A stretch of 64,000 bases of DNA from Acanthosepion esculentum (GCA_964036315.1 OZ038517.1:56990156-57054155), one strand, 5' to 3'; counted from the first letter of the stretch, positions 27,101-42,040 are shown. Notes: generated from the letters alone by a model not told the origin. Numbers and translations are program-made.

Positions 27101-29048
27101 TATTTTATATACGTCTAAAAAATAAAAACAAACTGGCAACAAAATATGAATTATTTTCAAGATTCCAAATGAAAAATTACAAATGTGCTATAGAATTAGA
27201 CTATTTTCATATTTCCAATAGTAAAAAGTATAAATCTCCTTAAAATTTAGATTATTTACAAAATTTGGAAGAAAAAAACATTCAATTGTTGCATAATCTA
27301 ACTCATTTTCATATTACCAAATGAAAAAAGCACATAAATCTCCAATATTTTATATTATTTTATATACTTCTCAAAAATAAAAAAACTGGCAACAAAATAT
27401 GAATTATTTTCAAGATTCCAAATGAAAAATTATAAATGTGCTATAAAATTAGACTATTTTCCTATTTCCAATAGTAAAAAGTATAAATCTCCTTAAAATT
27501 TAGATTATTTGCAAAATTTGGAAGAAAAAAACATTCAATTGTAGCATAATCTAACTCATTTTCATATTAACAAATGAAAAAAGCACATAAATCTGAAATA
27601 TTTTAAATTATTTTATATACTTCTCAAAAATAAAAAAAAACTGGCAACAAAATATGAATTATTTTCCAGATTCCAAATGAAACATTATAAATGTGCTATA
27701 AAATTAGATTATTTTCATATTTCCAACAGTAAATGTATAAATCTCCGTAAAATTTAGATTATTTACAAAATTTGTAAGAAAAAAACATTCAATTGTTACA
27801 TAATCTAACTCATTTTCATATTACCAAATGAAAAAAGCACATTAATTTCCAATATTTTAAATTATTTTATATACTTCTCAAAAATAAAAAAAAACTGAAA
27901 ACAAAATATGAATTATTTTCAAGATTCCAAATTAAAAATTATAAATGTGCTATAAAATTAGACTATTTTCATATTTCCAATAGTAAAAAGTATAAATCTC
28001 GTTAAAATTTAGATTATTTGCTAAATTTGGAAGAAAAAACATTCAATTGTAGCATAATCTAACTCATTTTCATATTACCAAATGAAAAAAGCACATAAAT
28101 CTGAAATATTTTAAATTATTTTATATACTTCTCAGAAATGAAAAAAAACTGGCAACAAAATATGAATTATTTTCAAGATTCCAAATTAAAAATTATAAAT
28201 GTGCTATAAAATTAGAGTATTTTCATATTCCCAATAGTAAAAAGTATAAATCTCCTTAAAATTTAGATTATTTACAAAATTTGGAAGAAAAAAACATTCA
28301 ATTGTAGCATAATCTAACTCATTTTCATATTACCAAATGAAAAAAGCACATAAATCTGAAATATTTTAAATTATTTTATATACGTCTTAAAAATAAAAAC
28401 AAACTGGCAACAAAATATGAATTATTTTCAAGATTCCAAATGAAAAATTACAAATGTGCTATAAAATTAGACTATTTTCATATTTCCAATAGTAAAAAGT
28501 ATAAATCTCCTTAAAATTTAGATTATTTACAAAATTTGGAAGAAAAAAACATTCAATTGTAGCATAATCTAACTCATTTTCATATTACCAAATGAAAAAA
28601 GCACATAAATCTGAAATATTTTAAATTATTTTATATACTTCTCAAAAATAAAAAAAAACTGGCCACAAAATATGAATTATTTTCAAGATTCCAAATGAAA
28701 AATTATAAATGTGCTATAAAATTAGATTATTTTCATATTTCCAACAGTAAAAAGTATAAATCTCCGTAAAATTTAGATTATTTACAAAATTTGGAAGAAA
28801 AAAACATTCAATTGTAGCATAATCTAACTCATTTTCATATTACCAAATGAAAAAAGCACATAAATCTGAAATATTTTAAATTATTTTATATATATCTCAA
28901 AAATAAAAAAAAACTAGCAACAAAATATGAATTATTTTCAAGATTCCAAATGAAAAATTATAAATGTTATATGAATTTAGACTATTTTCCTATTTCCAAT
29001 AGTAAAAAGTATAAATCTCCTTAAAATTTAGATTATTTACAAAATTTG

Positions 29049-31848
29049 GAAGAAAAAAACATTCAATTGTAGCATAATCTAACTCATTTTCATATTACCA
29101 AATGAAAAAAGCACATAAATCTGAAATATTTTAAATTATTTTATATACTTCTCAAAAATAAAAAAAAACTGGCAACAAAATATGAATTATTTTCAAGATT
29201 CCAAATGAAAAATTATAAATGTGCTATAAAATTAGAATATTTTCATATTTCCAACAGTAAAAAGTATAAATCTCCTTAAAATTTAGATTATTTACAAAAT
29301 TTGGAAGAAAAAAACATTCAATTGTAGCATAATCTAACTCATTTTCATATTACCAAATGAAAAAAGCACATTAATTTCCAATATTTTAAATTATTTTATA
29401 TACTTCTCAAAAATAAAAAAAAACTGGCAACAAAATATGAATTATTTTCAAGATTCCAAATGAAAAATTATAAATGTGCTATAAAATTAGACTATTTTCA
29501 TATTTCCAATAGTAAAAAGTATAAATCTCCTTAAAATTTAGATTATTTACAAAATTTGGAAGAAAAAAACATTCAATTGTAGCATAATCTAACTCATTTT
29601 CATATTACCAAATGAAAAAAACACATAAATCTGAAATATTTTAAATTATTTTATATACGTCTCAAAAATAAAAACAAACTGGCAACAAAATATGAATTAT
29701 TTTCAAGATTCCAAATGAAAAATTACAAATGTCCTATAAAATTAGACTATTTTCATATTTCCAATAGTAAAAAGTATAAATCTCCTTAAAATTTAGATTA
29801 TTTACAAAATTTGGAAGAAAAAAACATTCAATTGTAGCATAATCTAACTCATTTTCATATTACCAAATGAAAAAAGCACATAAATCTCCAATATTTTAAA
29901 TTATTTTATATACTTCTCAGAAATGAAAAAAAACTGGCAACAAAATATGAATTATTTTCAAGATTCCAAATTAAAAATTATAAATGTGCTATAAAATTAG
30001 ACTATTTTCATATTCCCAATAGTAAAAAGTATAAATCTCCTTAAAATTTAGATTATTTACAAAATTTGGAAGAAAAAAACATTCAATTGTAGCATAATCT
30101 AACTCATTTTCATATTACCAAATGAAAAAAGCACATAAATCTGAAATATTTTAAATTATTTTATATACGTCTTAAAAATAAAAACAAACTGGCAACAAAA
30201 TATGAATTATTTTCAAGATTCCAAATGAAAAATTACAAATGTGCTATAAAATTAGACTATTTTCATATTTCCAATAGTAAAAAGTATAAATCTCCTTAAA
30301 ATTTAGATTATTTACAAAATTTGGAAGAAAAAAACATTCAATTGTAGCATAATCTAACTCATTTTCATATTACCAAATGAAAAAAGCACATAAATCTCCA
30401 ATATTTTAAATTATTTTATATACTTCTCAAAAATAAAAAAAACTGGCAACAAAATATGAATTATTTTCAAGATTCCAAATGAAAAATTATAAATGTGCTA
30501 TAAAATTAGACTATTTTCATATTTCCAATAGTAAAAAGTATAAATCTCCTTAAAATTTTGATTATTTACAAAATTTGGAAGAAAAAAACATTCAATTGTA
30601 GCATAATCTAACTCATTTTCATATTACCAAATGAAAAAAGCACATAAATCTGAAATATTTTAAATTATTTTATATACGTCTAAAAAATAAAAACAAACTG
30701 GCAACAAAATATGAATTATTTTCAAGATTCCAAATGAAAAATTACAAATGTGCTATAGAATTAGACTATTTTCATATTTCCAATAGTAAAAAGTATAAAT
30801 CTCCTTAAAATTTAGATTATTTACAAAATTTGGAAGAAAAAAACATTCAATTGTTGCATAATCTAACTCATTTTCATATTACCAAATGAAAAAAGCACAT
30901 AAATCTCCAATATTTTAAATTATTTTATATACTTCTCAAAAATAAAAAAACTGGCAACAAAATATGAATTATTTTCAAGATTCCAAATGAAAAATTATAA
31001 ATGTGCTATAAAATTAGACTATTTTCCTATTTCCAATAGTAAAAAGTATAAATCTCCTTAAAATTTAGATTATTTACAAAATTTGGAAGAAAAAAACATT
31101 CAATTGTAGCATAATCTAACTCATTTTCATATTACCAAATGAAAAAAGCACATAAATCTGAAATATTTTAAATTATTTTATATACGTCTCAAAAATAAAA
31201 ACAAACTGGCAACAAAATATGAATTATTTTCAAGATTCCAAATGAAAAATTACAAATGTGCTATAAAATTAGACTATTTTCATATTTCCAATAGTAAAAA
31301 GTATAAATCTCCTTAAAATTTAGATTATTTACAAAATTTGGAAGAAAAAAACATTCAATTGTTGCATAATCTAACTCATTTTCATATTACCAAATGAAAA
31401 AAGCACATAAATCTCCAATATTTTAAATTATTTTATATACTTCTCAAAAATAAAAAAAACTGGCAACAAAATATGAATTATTTTCAAGATTCCAAATGAA
31501 AAATTATAAATGTGCTATAAAATTAGACTATTTTCATATTTCCAATAGTAAAAAGTATAAATCTCCTTAAAATTTAGATTATTTACAAAATTTGGAAGAA
31601 AAAAACATTCAATTGTAGCATAATCTAACTCATTTTCATATTACCAAATGAAAAAAGCACATAAATCTGAAATATTTTAAATTATTTTATATACGTCTCA
31701 AAAATAAAAAAAAATGGCAACAAAATATGAATTATTTTCAAGATTCCAAATGAAAAATTACAAATGTCCTATAAAATTAGACTATTTTCATATTTCCAAT
31801 AGTAAAAAGTATAAATCTCCTTAAAATTTAGATTATTTACAAAATTTG
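29049..31848. repeat. 11-monomer higher-order repeat, copy 1 (2,800 bp)
   Basis: Landmarks recur exactly 2,800 bp later: TTAGAATATTTTC (29,231 / 32,031), TACTTCTCAGAAATG (29,911 / 32,711), CAAATGTCCTATAAAA in the last monomer (31,761 / 34,561), and also ACGTCTTAAAAAT, AAATTTTGATTATT, CTATAGAATTAG and AAAAAAAAATGGCAAC. 2,800 / 11 = 254.5 bp. Copy 1 has a private AAAAAAACACATAAATC at about 29,616. Confidence 0.92.
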
Positions 31849-34648
31849 GAAGAAAAAAACATTCAATTGTAGCATAATCTAACTCATTTTCATATTACCA
31901 AATGAAAAAAGCACATAAATCTGAAATATTTTAAATTATTTTATATACTTCTCAAAAATAAAAAAAAACTGGCAACAAAATATGAATTATTTTCAAGATT
32001 CCAAATGAAAAATTATAAATGTGCTATAAAATTAGAATATTTTCATATTTCCAACAGTAAAAAGTATAAATCTCCTTAAAATTTAGATTATTTACAAAAT
32101 TTGGAAGAAAAAAACATTCAATTGTAGCATAATCTAACTCATTTTCATATTACCAAATGAAAAAAGCACATTAATTTCCAATATTTTAAATTATTTTATA
32201 TACTTCTCAAAAATAAAAAAAAACTGGCAACAAAATATGAATTATTTTCAAGATTCCAAATGAAAAATTATAAATGTGCTATAAAATTAGACTATTTTCA
32301 TATTTCCAATAGTAAAAAGTATAAATCTCCTTAAAATTTAGATTATTTACAAAATTTGGAAGAAAAAAACATTCAATTGTAGCATAATCTAACTCATTTT
32401 CATATTACCAAATGAAAAAAGCACATAAATCTGAAATATTTTAAATTATTTTATATACGTCTCAAAAATAAAAACAAACTGGCAACAAAATATGAATTAT
32501 TTTCAAGATTCCAAATGAAAAATTACAAATGTCCTATAAAATTAGACTATTTTCATATTTCCAATAGTAAAAAGTATAAATCTCCTTAAAATTTAGATTA
32601 TTTACAAAATTTGGAAGAAAAAAACATTCAATTGTAGCATAATCTAACTCATTTTCATATTACCAAATGAAAAAAGCACATAAATCTCCAATATTTTAAA
32701 TTATTTTATATACTTCTCAGAAATGAAAAAAAACTGGCAACAAAATATGAATTATTTTCAAGATTCCAAATTAAAAATTATAAATGTGCTATAAAATTAG
32801 ACTATTTTCATATTCCCAATAGTAAAAAGTATAAATCTCCTTAAAATTTAGATTATTTACAAAATTTGGAAGAAAAAAACATTCAATTGTAGCATAATCT
32901 AACTCATTTTCATATTACCAAATGAAAAAAGCACATAAATCTGAAATATTTTAAATTATTTTATATACGTCTTAAAAATAAAAACAAACTGGCAACAAAA
33001 TATGAATTATTTTCAAGATTCCAAATGAAAAATTACAAATGTGCTATAAAATTAGACTATTTTCATATTTCCAATAGTAAAAAGTATAAATCTCCTTAAA
33101 ATTTAGATTATTTACAAAATTTGGAAGAAAAAAACATTCAATTGTAGCATAATCTAACTCATTTTCATATTACCAAATGAAAAAAGCACATAAATCTCCA
33201 ATATTTTAAATTATTTTATATACTTCTCAAAAATAAAAAAAACTGGCAACAAAATATGAATTATTTTCAAGATTCCAAATGAAAAATTATAAATGTGCTA
33301 TAAAATTAGACTATTTTCATATTTCCAATAGTAAAAAGTATAAATCTCCTTAAAATTTTGATTATTTACAAAATTTGGAAGAAAAAAACATTCAATTGTA
33401 GCATAATCTAACTCATTTTCATATTACCAAATGAAAAAAGCACATAAATCTGAAATATTTTAAATTATTTTATATACGTCTAAAAAATAAAAACAAACTG
33501 GCAACAAAATATGAATTATTTTCAAGATTCCAAATGAAAAATTACAAATGTGCTATAGAATTAGACTATTTTCATATTTCCAATAGTAAAAAGTATAAAT
33601 CTCCTTAAAATTTAGATTATTTACAAAATTTGGAAGAAAAAAACATTCAATTGTTGCATAATCTAACTCATTTTCATATTACCAAATGAAAAAAGCACAT
33701 AAATCTCCAATATTTTAAATTATTTTATATACTTCTCAAAAATAAAAAAACTGGCAACAAAATATGAATTATTTTCAAGATTCCAAATGAAAAATTATAA
33801 ATGTGCTATAAAATTAGACTATTTTCCTATTTCCAATAGTAAAAAGTATAAATCTCCTTAAAATTTAGATTATTTACAAAATTTGGAAGAAAAAAACATT
33901 CAATTGTAGCATAATCTAACTCATTTTCATATTACCAAATGAAAAAAGCACATAAATCTGAAATATTTTAAATTATTTTATATACGTCTCAAAAATAAAA
34001 ACAAACTGGCAACAAAATATGAATTATTTTCAAGATTCCAAATGAAAAATTACAAATGTGCTATAAAATTAGACTATTTTCATATTTCCAATAGTAAAAA
34101 GTATAAATCTCCTTAAAATTTAGATTATTTACAAAATTTGGAAGAAAAAAACATTCAATTGTTGCATAATCTAACTCATTTTCATATTACCAAATGAAAA
34201 AAGCACATAAATCTCCAATATTTTAAATTATTTTATATACTTCTCAAAAATAAAAAAAACTGGCAACAAAATATGAATTATTTTCAAGATTCCAAATGAA
34301 AAATTATAAATGTGCTATAAAATTAGACTATTTTCATATTTCCAATAGTAAAAAGTATAAATCTCCTTAAAATTTAGATTATTTACAAAATTTGGAAGAA
34401 AAAAACATTCAATTGTAGCATAATCTAACTCATTTTCATATTACCAAATGAAAAAAGCACATAAATCTGAAATATTTTAAATTATTTTATATACGTCTCA
34501 AAAATAAAAAAAAATGGCAACAAAATATGAATTATTTTCAAGATTCCAAATGAAAAATTACAAATGTCCTATAAAATTAGACTATTTTCATATTTCCAAT
34601 AGTAAAAAGTATAAATCTCCTTAAAATTTAGATTATTTACAAAATTTG
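31849..34648. repeat. 11-monomer higher-order repeat, copy 2 (2,800 bp)
   Basis: This is a tandem copy of 29,049-31,848. Identity stops at about 34,648, where this copy reads AAATTTGTAAGAAAA followed by TTGTTACATAATC, while the equivalent position at 31,848 continues AAATTTGGAAG. The TTTGTAAG / TTGTTACATAATC junction monomer is also present at about 27,770 and 37,190, so it is a recurrent block boundary. Confidence 0.92.
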
Positions 34649-35339
34649 TAAGAAAAAAACATTCAATTGTTACATAATCTAACTCATTTTCATATTACCA
34701 AATGAAAAAAGCACATTAATTTCCAATATTTTAAATTATTTTATATACTTCTCAAAAATAAAAAAAAACGGGCAACAAAATATGAATTATTTTCAAGATT
34801 CCAAATTAAAAATTATAAATGTGCTATAAAATTAGACTATTTTCATATTTCCAATAGTAAAAAGTATAAATCTCGTTAAAATTTAGATTATTTGCTAAAT
34901 TTGGAAGAAAAAACATTCAATTGTAGCATAATCTAACTCATTTTCATATTACCAAATGAAAAAAGCACATAAATCTGAAATATTTTAAATTATTTTATAT
35001 ACTTCTCAAAAATAAAAAAAAACTAGCAACAAAATATGAATTATTTTCAAGATTCCAAATGAAAAATTATAAATGTTATATGAATTTAGACTATTTTCCT
35101 ATTTCCAATAGTAAAAAGTATAAATCTCCTTAAAATTTAGATTATTTACAAAATTTGGAAGAAAAAAACATTCAATTGTAGCATAATCTAACTCATTTTC
35201 ATATTACCAAATGAAAAAAGGACATAAATCTGAAATATTTTAAATTATTTTATATACTTCTCAAAATTAAAAAAAAACTAGCAACAAAATATGAATTATT
35301 TTCAAGATTCCAAATGAAAAATTGTAAATGTTACATGAA

Positions 35340-36420
35340 TTTAGACTATTTTCCTATTTCCAATAGTAAAAAGTATAAATCTCCTTAAAATTTAGATTAT
35401 TTACAAAATTTGGAAGAAAAAAACATTCAATTGTAGCATAATCTAACTCATTTTCATATTACCAAATGAAAAAAGCACATAAATCTGAAATATTTTAAAT
35501 TATTTTATATACGTCTTAAAAATAAAAACAAACTGGCAACAAAATATGAATTATTTTCAAGATTCCAAATGAAAAATTACAAATGTGCTATAAAATTAGA
35601 CTATTTTCATATTTCCAATAGTAAAAAGTATAAATCTCCTTAAAATTTAGATTATTTACAAAATTTGGAAGAAAAAAACATTCAATTGTAGCATAATCTA
35701 ACTCATTTTCATATTACCAAATGAAAAAAGCACATAAATCTCCAATATTTTAAATTATTTTATATACTTCTCAAAAATAAAAAAAACTGGCAACAAAATA
35801 TGAATTATTTTCAAGATTCCAAATGAAAAATTATAAATGTGCTATAAAATTAGACTATTTTCATATTTCCAATAGTAAAAAGTATAAATCTCCTTAAAAT
35901 TTTGATTATTTACAAAATTTGGAAGAAAAAAACATTCAATTGTAGCATAATCTAACTCATTTGCATATTACCAAATGAAAAAAGCACATAAATCTGAAAT
36001 ATTTTAAATTATTTTATATACGTCTAAAAAATAAAAACAAACTGGCAACAAAATATGAATTATTTTCAAGATTCCAAATGAAAAATTACAAATGTGCTAT
36101 AGAATTAGACTATTTTCATATTTCCAATAGTAAAAAGTATAAATCTCCTTAAAATTTAGATTATTTACAAAATTTGGAAGAAAAAAACATTCAATTGTTG
36201 CATAATCTAACTCATTTTCATATTACCAAATGAAAAAAGCACATAAATCTCCAATATTTTAAATTATTTTATATACTTCTCAAAAATAAAAAAACTGGCA
36301 ACAAAATATGAATTATTTTCAAGATTCCAAATGAAAAATTATAAATGTGCTATAAAATTAGACTATTTTCCTATTTCCAATAGTAAAAAGTATAAATCTC
36401 CTTAAAATTTAGATTATTTA
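35340..36420. repeat. Copy 1 of a ~1.1 kb segment repeated 2,290 bp downstream
   Basis: ACGTCTTAAAAAT (35,511 / 37,801), TTTGATTATT (35,901 / 38,191), ACGTCTAAAAAAT, CTATAGAATTAG and AAAAATAAAAAAACTGG (36,281 / 38,571) recur at a constant 2,290 bp, or 9 monomers. The same four-monomer series also forms part of the 11-monomer HOR, so this is a further scattered copy of that module. Confidence 0.8.
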
Positions 36421-37629
36421 CAAAATTTGGAAGAAAAAAACATTCAATTGTAGCATAATCTAACTCATTTTCATATTACCAAATGAAAAAAGCACATAAA
36501 TCTGAAATATTTTAAATTATTTTATATACTTCTCAAAAATAAAAAAAAACTGGCAACAAAATATGAATTATTTTCCAGATTCCAAATGAAACATTATAAA
36601 TGTGCTATAAAATTAGATTATTTTCATATTTCCAACAGTAAATGTATAAATCTCCGTAAAATTTAGATTATTTACAAAATTTGGAAGAAAAAAACATTCA
36701 ATTGTAGCATAATCTAACTCATTTTCATATTACCAAATGAAAAAAGCACATAAATCTGAAATATTTTAAATTATTTTATATACGTCTCAAAAATAAAAAC
36801 AAACTGGCAACAAAATATGAATTATTTTCAAGATTCCAAATGAAAAATTACAAATGTGCTATAAAATTAGACTATTTTCATATTTCCAATAGTAAAAAGT
36901 ATAAATCTCCTTAAAATTTAGATTATTTACAAAATTTGGAAGAAAAAAACATTCAATTGTAGCATAATCTAACTCATTTTCATATTACCAAATGAAAAAA
37001 GCACATAAATCTGAAATATTTTAAATTATTTTATATACGTCTCAAAAATAAAAAAAAATGGCAACAAAATATGAATTATTTTCAAGATTCCAAATGAAAA
37101 ATTACAAATGTCCTATAAAATTAGACTATTTTCATATTTCCAATAGTAAAAAGTATAAATCTCCTTAAAATTTAGATTATTTACAAAATTTGTAAGAAAA
37201 AAACATTCAATTGTTACATAATCTAATTCATTTTCATATTACCAAATGAAAAAAGCACATTAATTTCCAATATTTTAAATTATTTTATATACTTCTCAAA
37301 AATAAAAAAAAACTGGCCACAAAATATGAATTATTTTCAAGATTCCAAATGAAAAATTATAAATGTGCTATAAAATTAGATTATTTTCATATTTCCAACA
37401 GTAAAAAGTATAAATCTCCGTAAAATTTAGATTATTTACAAAATTTGGAAGAAAAAAACATTCAATTGTAGCATAATCTAACTCATTTTCATATTACCAA
37501 ATGAAAAAAGCACATAAATCTGAAATATTTTAAATTATTTTATATATATCTCAAAAATAAAAAAAAACTAGCAACAAAATATGAATTATTTTCAAGATTC
37601 CAAATGAAAAATTATAAATGTTATATGAA

Positions 37630-38710
37630 TTTAGACTATTTTCCTATTTCCAATAGTAAAAAGTATAAATCTCCTTAAAATTTAGATTATTTACAAAATT
37701 TGGAAGAAAAAAACATTCAATTGTAGCATAATCTAACTCATTTTCATATTACCAAATGAAAAAAGCACATAAATCTGAAATATTTTAAATTATTTTATAT
37801 ACGTCTTAAAAATAAAAACAAACTGGCAACAAAATATGAATTATTTTCAAGATTCCAAATGAAAAATTACAAATGTGCTATAAAATTAGACTATTTTCAT
37901 ATTTCCAATAGTAAAAAGTATAAATCTCCTTAAAATTTAGATTATTTACAAAATTTGGAAGAAAAAAACATTCAATTGTAGCATAATCTAACTCATTTTC
38001 ATATTACCAAATGAAAAAAGCACATAAATCTCCAATATTTTAAATTATTTTATATACTTCTCAAAAATAAAAAAAACTGGCAACAAAATATGAATTATTT
38101 TCAAGATTCCAAATGAAAAATTATAAATGTGCTATAAAATTAGACTATTTTCATATTTCCAATAGTAAAAAGTATAAATCTCCTTAAAATTTTGATTATT
38201 TACAAAATTTGGAAGAAAAAAACATTCAATTGTAGCATAATCTAACTCATTTTCATATTACCAAATGAAAAAAGCACATAAATCTGAAATATTTTAAATT
38301 ATTTTATATACGTCTAAAAAATAAAAACAAACTGGCAACAAAATATGAATTATTTTCAAGATTCCAAATGAAAAATTACAAATGTGCTATAGAATTAGAC
38401 TATTTTCATATTTCCAATAGTAAAAAGTATAAATCTCCTTAAAATTTAGATTATTTACAAAATTTGGAAGAAAAAAACATTCAATTGTTGCATAATCTAA
38501 CTCATTTTCATATTACCAAATGAAAAAAGCACATAAATCTCCAATATTTTAAATTATTTTATATACTTCTCAAAAATAAAAAAACTGGCAACAAAATATG
38601 AATTATTTTCAAGATTCCAAATGAAAAATTATAAATGTGCTATAAAATTAGACTATTTTCATATTTCCAATAGTAAAAAGTATAAATCTCCTTAAAATTT
38701 AGATTATTTA
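37630..38710. repeat. Copy 2 of the ~1.1 kb segment (9-monomer offset)
   Basis: It repeats 35,340-36,420. It differs by TTTTCATATTACC where copy 1 has TTTGCATATTACC (35,961), and by TTTTCATATTTCC where copy 1 has TTTTCCTATTTCC near the end. Identity fails after about 38,710 (GGAAGGAAAAAAC and GTTGCATATTC). From here to about 39,650 monomers become progressively less like the central consensus. Confidence 0.8.
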
Positions 38711-40004
38711 CAAAATTTGGAAGGAAAAAACATTCAATTGTTGCATATTCTAACTCATTTTCATATTACCAAATGAAAAAAGGAAATAAATCTCCAATAT
38801 TTTAAATTATTTTATATACTTCTCAAAAATAAATAAAAACTGGCAACAAAATATGAATTATTTTCAAGATTCCAAATGAAAAATTACAAATGTGCTATAA
38901 AATTAGACTATTTTCATATTCCCAATAGTAAAAAGTATAAATCTCCTTAAAATTTAGATTATTTACAAAATTTGGAAGAAAAAAACATTCAATTGTAGCA
39001 TAATCTAACTCATTTCCATATTACCAAATGAAAAAAGCACATTAATTTCCAATATTTTAAATTATTTTATATACTTCTCAAAAATAAAAAAAAACTAGCA
39101 ACAAAATATGAATTATTTTCAAGATTCCAAATGAAAAATTATTAATGTGCTATGAAATTAGACTATTTTCATATTTCCAATAGTAAAAAGTATAAATCTA
39201 CTTAAAATTTAGATTATTTACAAAATTTGGAAGAAAAAAAGATTTAATTGTTGCATAATCTAACTCATTTTCATATTACCAAATGAAAAAAGCACATAAA
39301 TCTCCAATATTTTAAATTATTTTATATACTTCTCAAAAATAAAAAAAACTGGCAACAAAATATGAATTATTTTCAAGATTCCAAATGAAAAATTATAAAT
39401 GTGCTATAAAATTAGACTATTTTCATATTTCCAATAGTAAAAAGTATAAATCTCCTTAAAATTTAGATTATTTACAAAATTTGGAAGAAAAAAACATTCA
39501 ATTGTAGCATAATCTAACTCATTTTCATATTACCAAATGAAAAAAGCACATAAATCTGAAATATTTTAAATTATTTTATATACTTCTCAAAAATAAAAAA
39601 AAACTGGCAACAAAATATGAATTATTTTCAAGATTCCAAACGAAAAATTATAAATGTGCTATAAAATTAGACTATTTGAATATTTCCAATAGCAAAAAGT
39701 TTTAAATCCCCTTAAAATTTAGATTATTTACAAAATTTTGAAGAAAAAAACATTCAATTGTAGCATAATCTAACTCATTTTCATATTACCAAATGAAAAA
39801 AGCAAATAAATCTGAAATATTTGAAATTATTTTATATACTTCTCAAAAATAAAAAAACCTGGCAACAAAATATGAATTATTTTCAAGTTTCCAAATGAAA
39901 AATTATAAATGTGATATGAATTTAGACTATTTTCATATTTCCAATAGTAAAAAGTATAAATCTCCTTAAAATTTAGATTATTTTCAAAATTTGGAAGAAA
40001 AAAA

Positions 40005-42040
40005 CCTTCAATTGTAGCATAATCTAATTCATTTTCATATTACCAAATGAAAAAGGCACATAAATCTCAAACATTTTAAATTAATTTATATACTTCTTAA
40101 AAATAAAACAAAACTGGCAACAACATATGAATTATTTTCAAGTTTCCAAATGAAAAATTATAAATGTGCTATAAAATTAGACTATTTTCATATTTCCACT
40201 AGTAAAAAGTATAAATCTCCTTAAAATTTAGATTATTTGCAAAATTTGGAATAAAAAACATTCAATTGTAGCATAATCTAAATCATTTTCATATTACCAA
40301 ATGAAAAAAGCACATAAATCTCAAATAATTTACATTATTTTATTTACTTCTCAAAAATAAAAAAAAACTGGCAACAAAATATGAATTATTTTCAAGTTTC
40401 CAAATGAAAAATTATAAATGTGCTATAAAATTAGACTATTTTCCTATTTCCAATAGTAAAAAGTATAAATCTCCTTAAAATTTAGATTATTTACAAAATT
40501 TGGAAGAAAAAAACATTCAATTGTAGCATAATCTAACTCATTTTCATATTACCAAATGAAAAAAGCACATAAATCACAAATATTTTTAATTATTTTATAT
40601 ACTACTCAAAAATAAAAAATAACTGGAAACAAAATATAAATTATTTTCAAGTTTCCAAATGAAAAATTATAAATGTGCTATTAAATTAGACTATTTTCAT
40701 ATTTCCAATAATAATAAGTATAAATCTCCTTAAAATTTAGATTATTTACAAAATTTGGAAGAAAAAAACATTCAATTTTTGCATAATCTAACTCATTTTC
40801 ATATTACCAAATGAAAAAAGCACATAAATCTCCAATATTTTAAATTATTTTTTATACTTCTAAAAATAAAAAAAACTGGCAACACAATATGAATTATTTT
40901 CAAGTTTCCAAATGAAAAATTATAAATGTGATATGAATTTAGACTATTTTCATATTTCCAATAGTAAAAAGTATAAATCTCCTTAAAATTTAAATTGTTT
41001 ACAAAATTTGGAGAAAAAAACATTCAATTGTAGCATAATCTAATTCATTTTAATATTACCAAATGAAAAAAGCACATAAATCTCAAATATTTTAAATTAT
41101 TTTATATACTTCTCAAAAATAAAAAAAAACTGGCAACAAAATATGAATTATTTTCAAGTTTCCAAAGGAAAAATTTTAAATGTGATATGAATTTAGACTA
41201 TTTTCATATTTCCAATAGTAAAAAGTATAAATCTCCTTAAAATTTAAATTATTTACAAAATTTGGAAGAAAAAAACATTCAATTGTTGCATAATCTAACT
41301 CATTTTCATATTACCAAATGAAAAAAGCACATAAATCTCAAATATTTTAAATTATTTTATATACTTCTCTAAAATAAAAAAAAACTGTCAGCAAAATATG
41401 AATTATTTTTAAGTTTCCAAATGAAAAATTATAAATGTGCTATAAAATTAGACTATTTTCATATTTCCAATAGCAAAAAGTTTTAAATCCCCTTAAAATT
41501 TAGATTATTTACAAAATTTTGAAGAAAAAAACATTTAATTGTAGCATAATCTAACCCATTTTCATATTACCAAATGAAAAAAGCAAATAAATCTGAAATA
41601 TTTTAAATTATTTTATATACTTCTCAAAAATAAAAAAAACTGGCAACAAAATATGAATTATTTTCAAGTTTCCAAATGAAAAATTATAAATGTGATATGA
41701 ATTTAGACTATTTTCATATTTCAAATAGTAAAAAGTATAAATCTCCTTAAAATTTAAATTTTTAACAAAATTTGGAAGAAAAAAACATTCAATTGTAGCA
41801 TAATCTAACTCATTTTCATATTACAAAATGAAAAAAGCACATAAATCTCAAATATTTTAAATTATTTTATATACTTCTCAAAAATAAAACAAAACTGGCA
41901 ACAAAATATGAATTATTTTCAAGTTTCCAAATGAAAAATTATAAATGTGATATGAATTTAGACTATTTTCATATTTCCAATAGTAAAAAGTATAAATCTC
42001 CTTAAAATTTAGATTATTTTCAAAATTTGGAAGAAAAAAA
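40005..42040. repeat. ~8-monomer period, copy 1 (2,036 bp)
   Basis: It starts at CCTTCAATTG and continues with AAAAAGGCACAT, CAACATATG, TTCCACTAGTAAAAAG, TTTGGAATAAAAAAC, ATCTAAATCATT, CAAATAATTTACATT, AATCACAAATATTTTTAATT and a TTTTTTATACTTCTAAAAAT monomer. The same order follows the next CCTTC at 42,041. The last two or three monomers differ from copy 2. Minus-strand open frames at 40,799-41,023 and 42,831-43,055 arise from this duplication. Confidence 0.8.

Larger units (their letters stand above)
1661..39650. repeat. Central satellite block ('GATTCC' type), strongly homogenised
   Basis: About 149 monomers mostly carry AAGATTCC in subunit C and TTTACAAAATTTGG in E. Subfamilies defined by linked bases are shuffled into higher-order repeats. 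One carries TATACGTCTC with AAAAACAAACTGG in B, ATTACAAATGTGC in C and often CAATTGTTGC in E. Another carries TTAATTTCCAATAT in A. A third carries TATATGAATTTAG in C with TTTTCCTATTTCC in D. A few interspersed monomers keep GTTTCC with the rare ATTATTATCAAG start (around 3,200; 5,235; 7,783; 14,410; 17,975; 20,525). The last GATTCC copy is near 39,637. Confidence 0.85.

Noticed and set aside
40799..41023. 74-residue minus-strand open frame in the satellite
   Set aside because: It is composed only of satellite sequence and has a near-identical twin at 42,831-43,055, at the local 8-monomer offset. The frames stay open because a few monomers happen to lack stops. There is no homology, and the composition is what A+T-rich DNA gives (F, N, I, Y, K).
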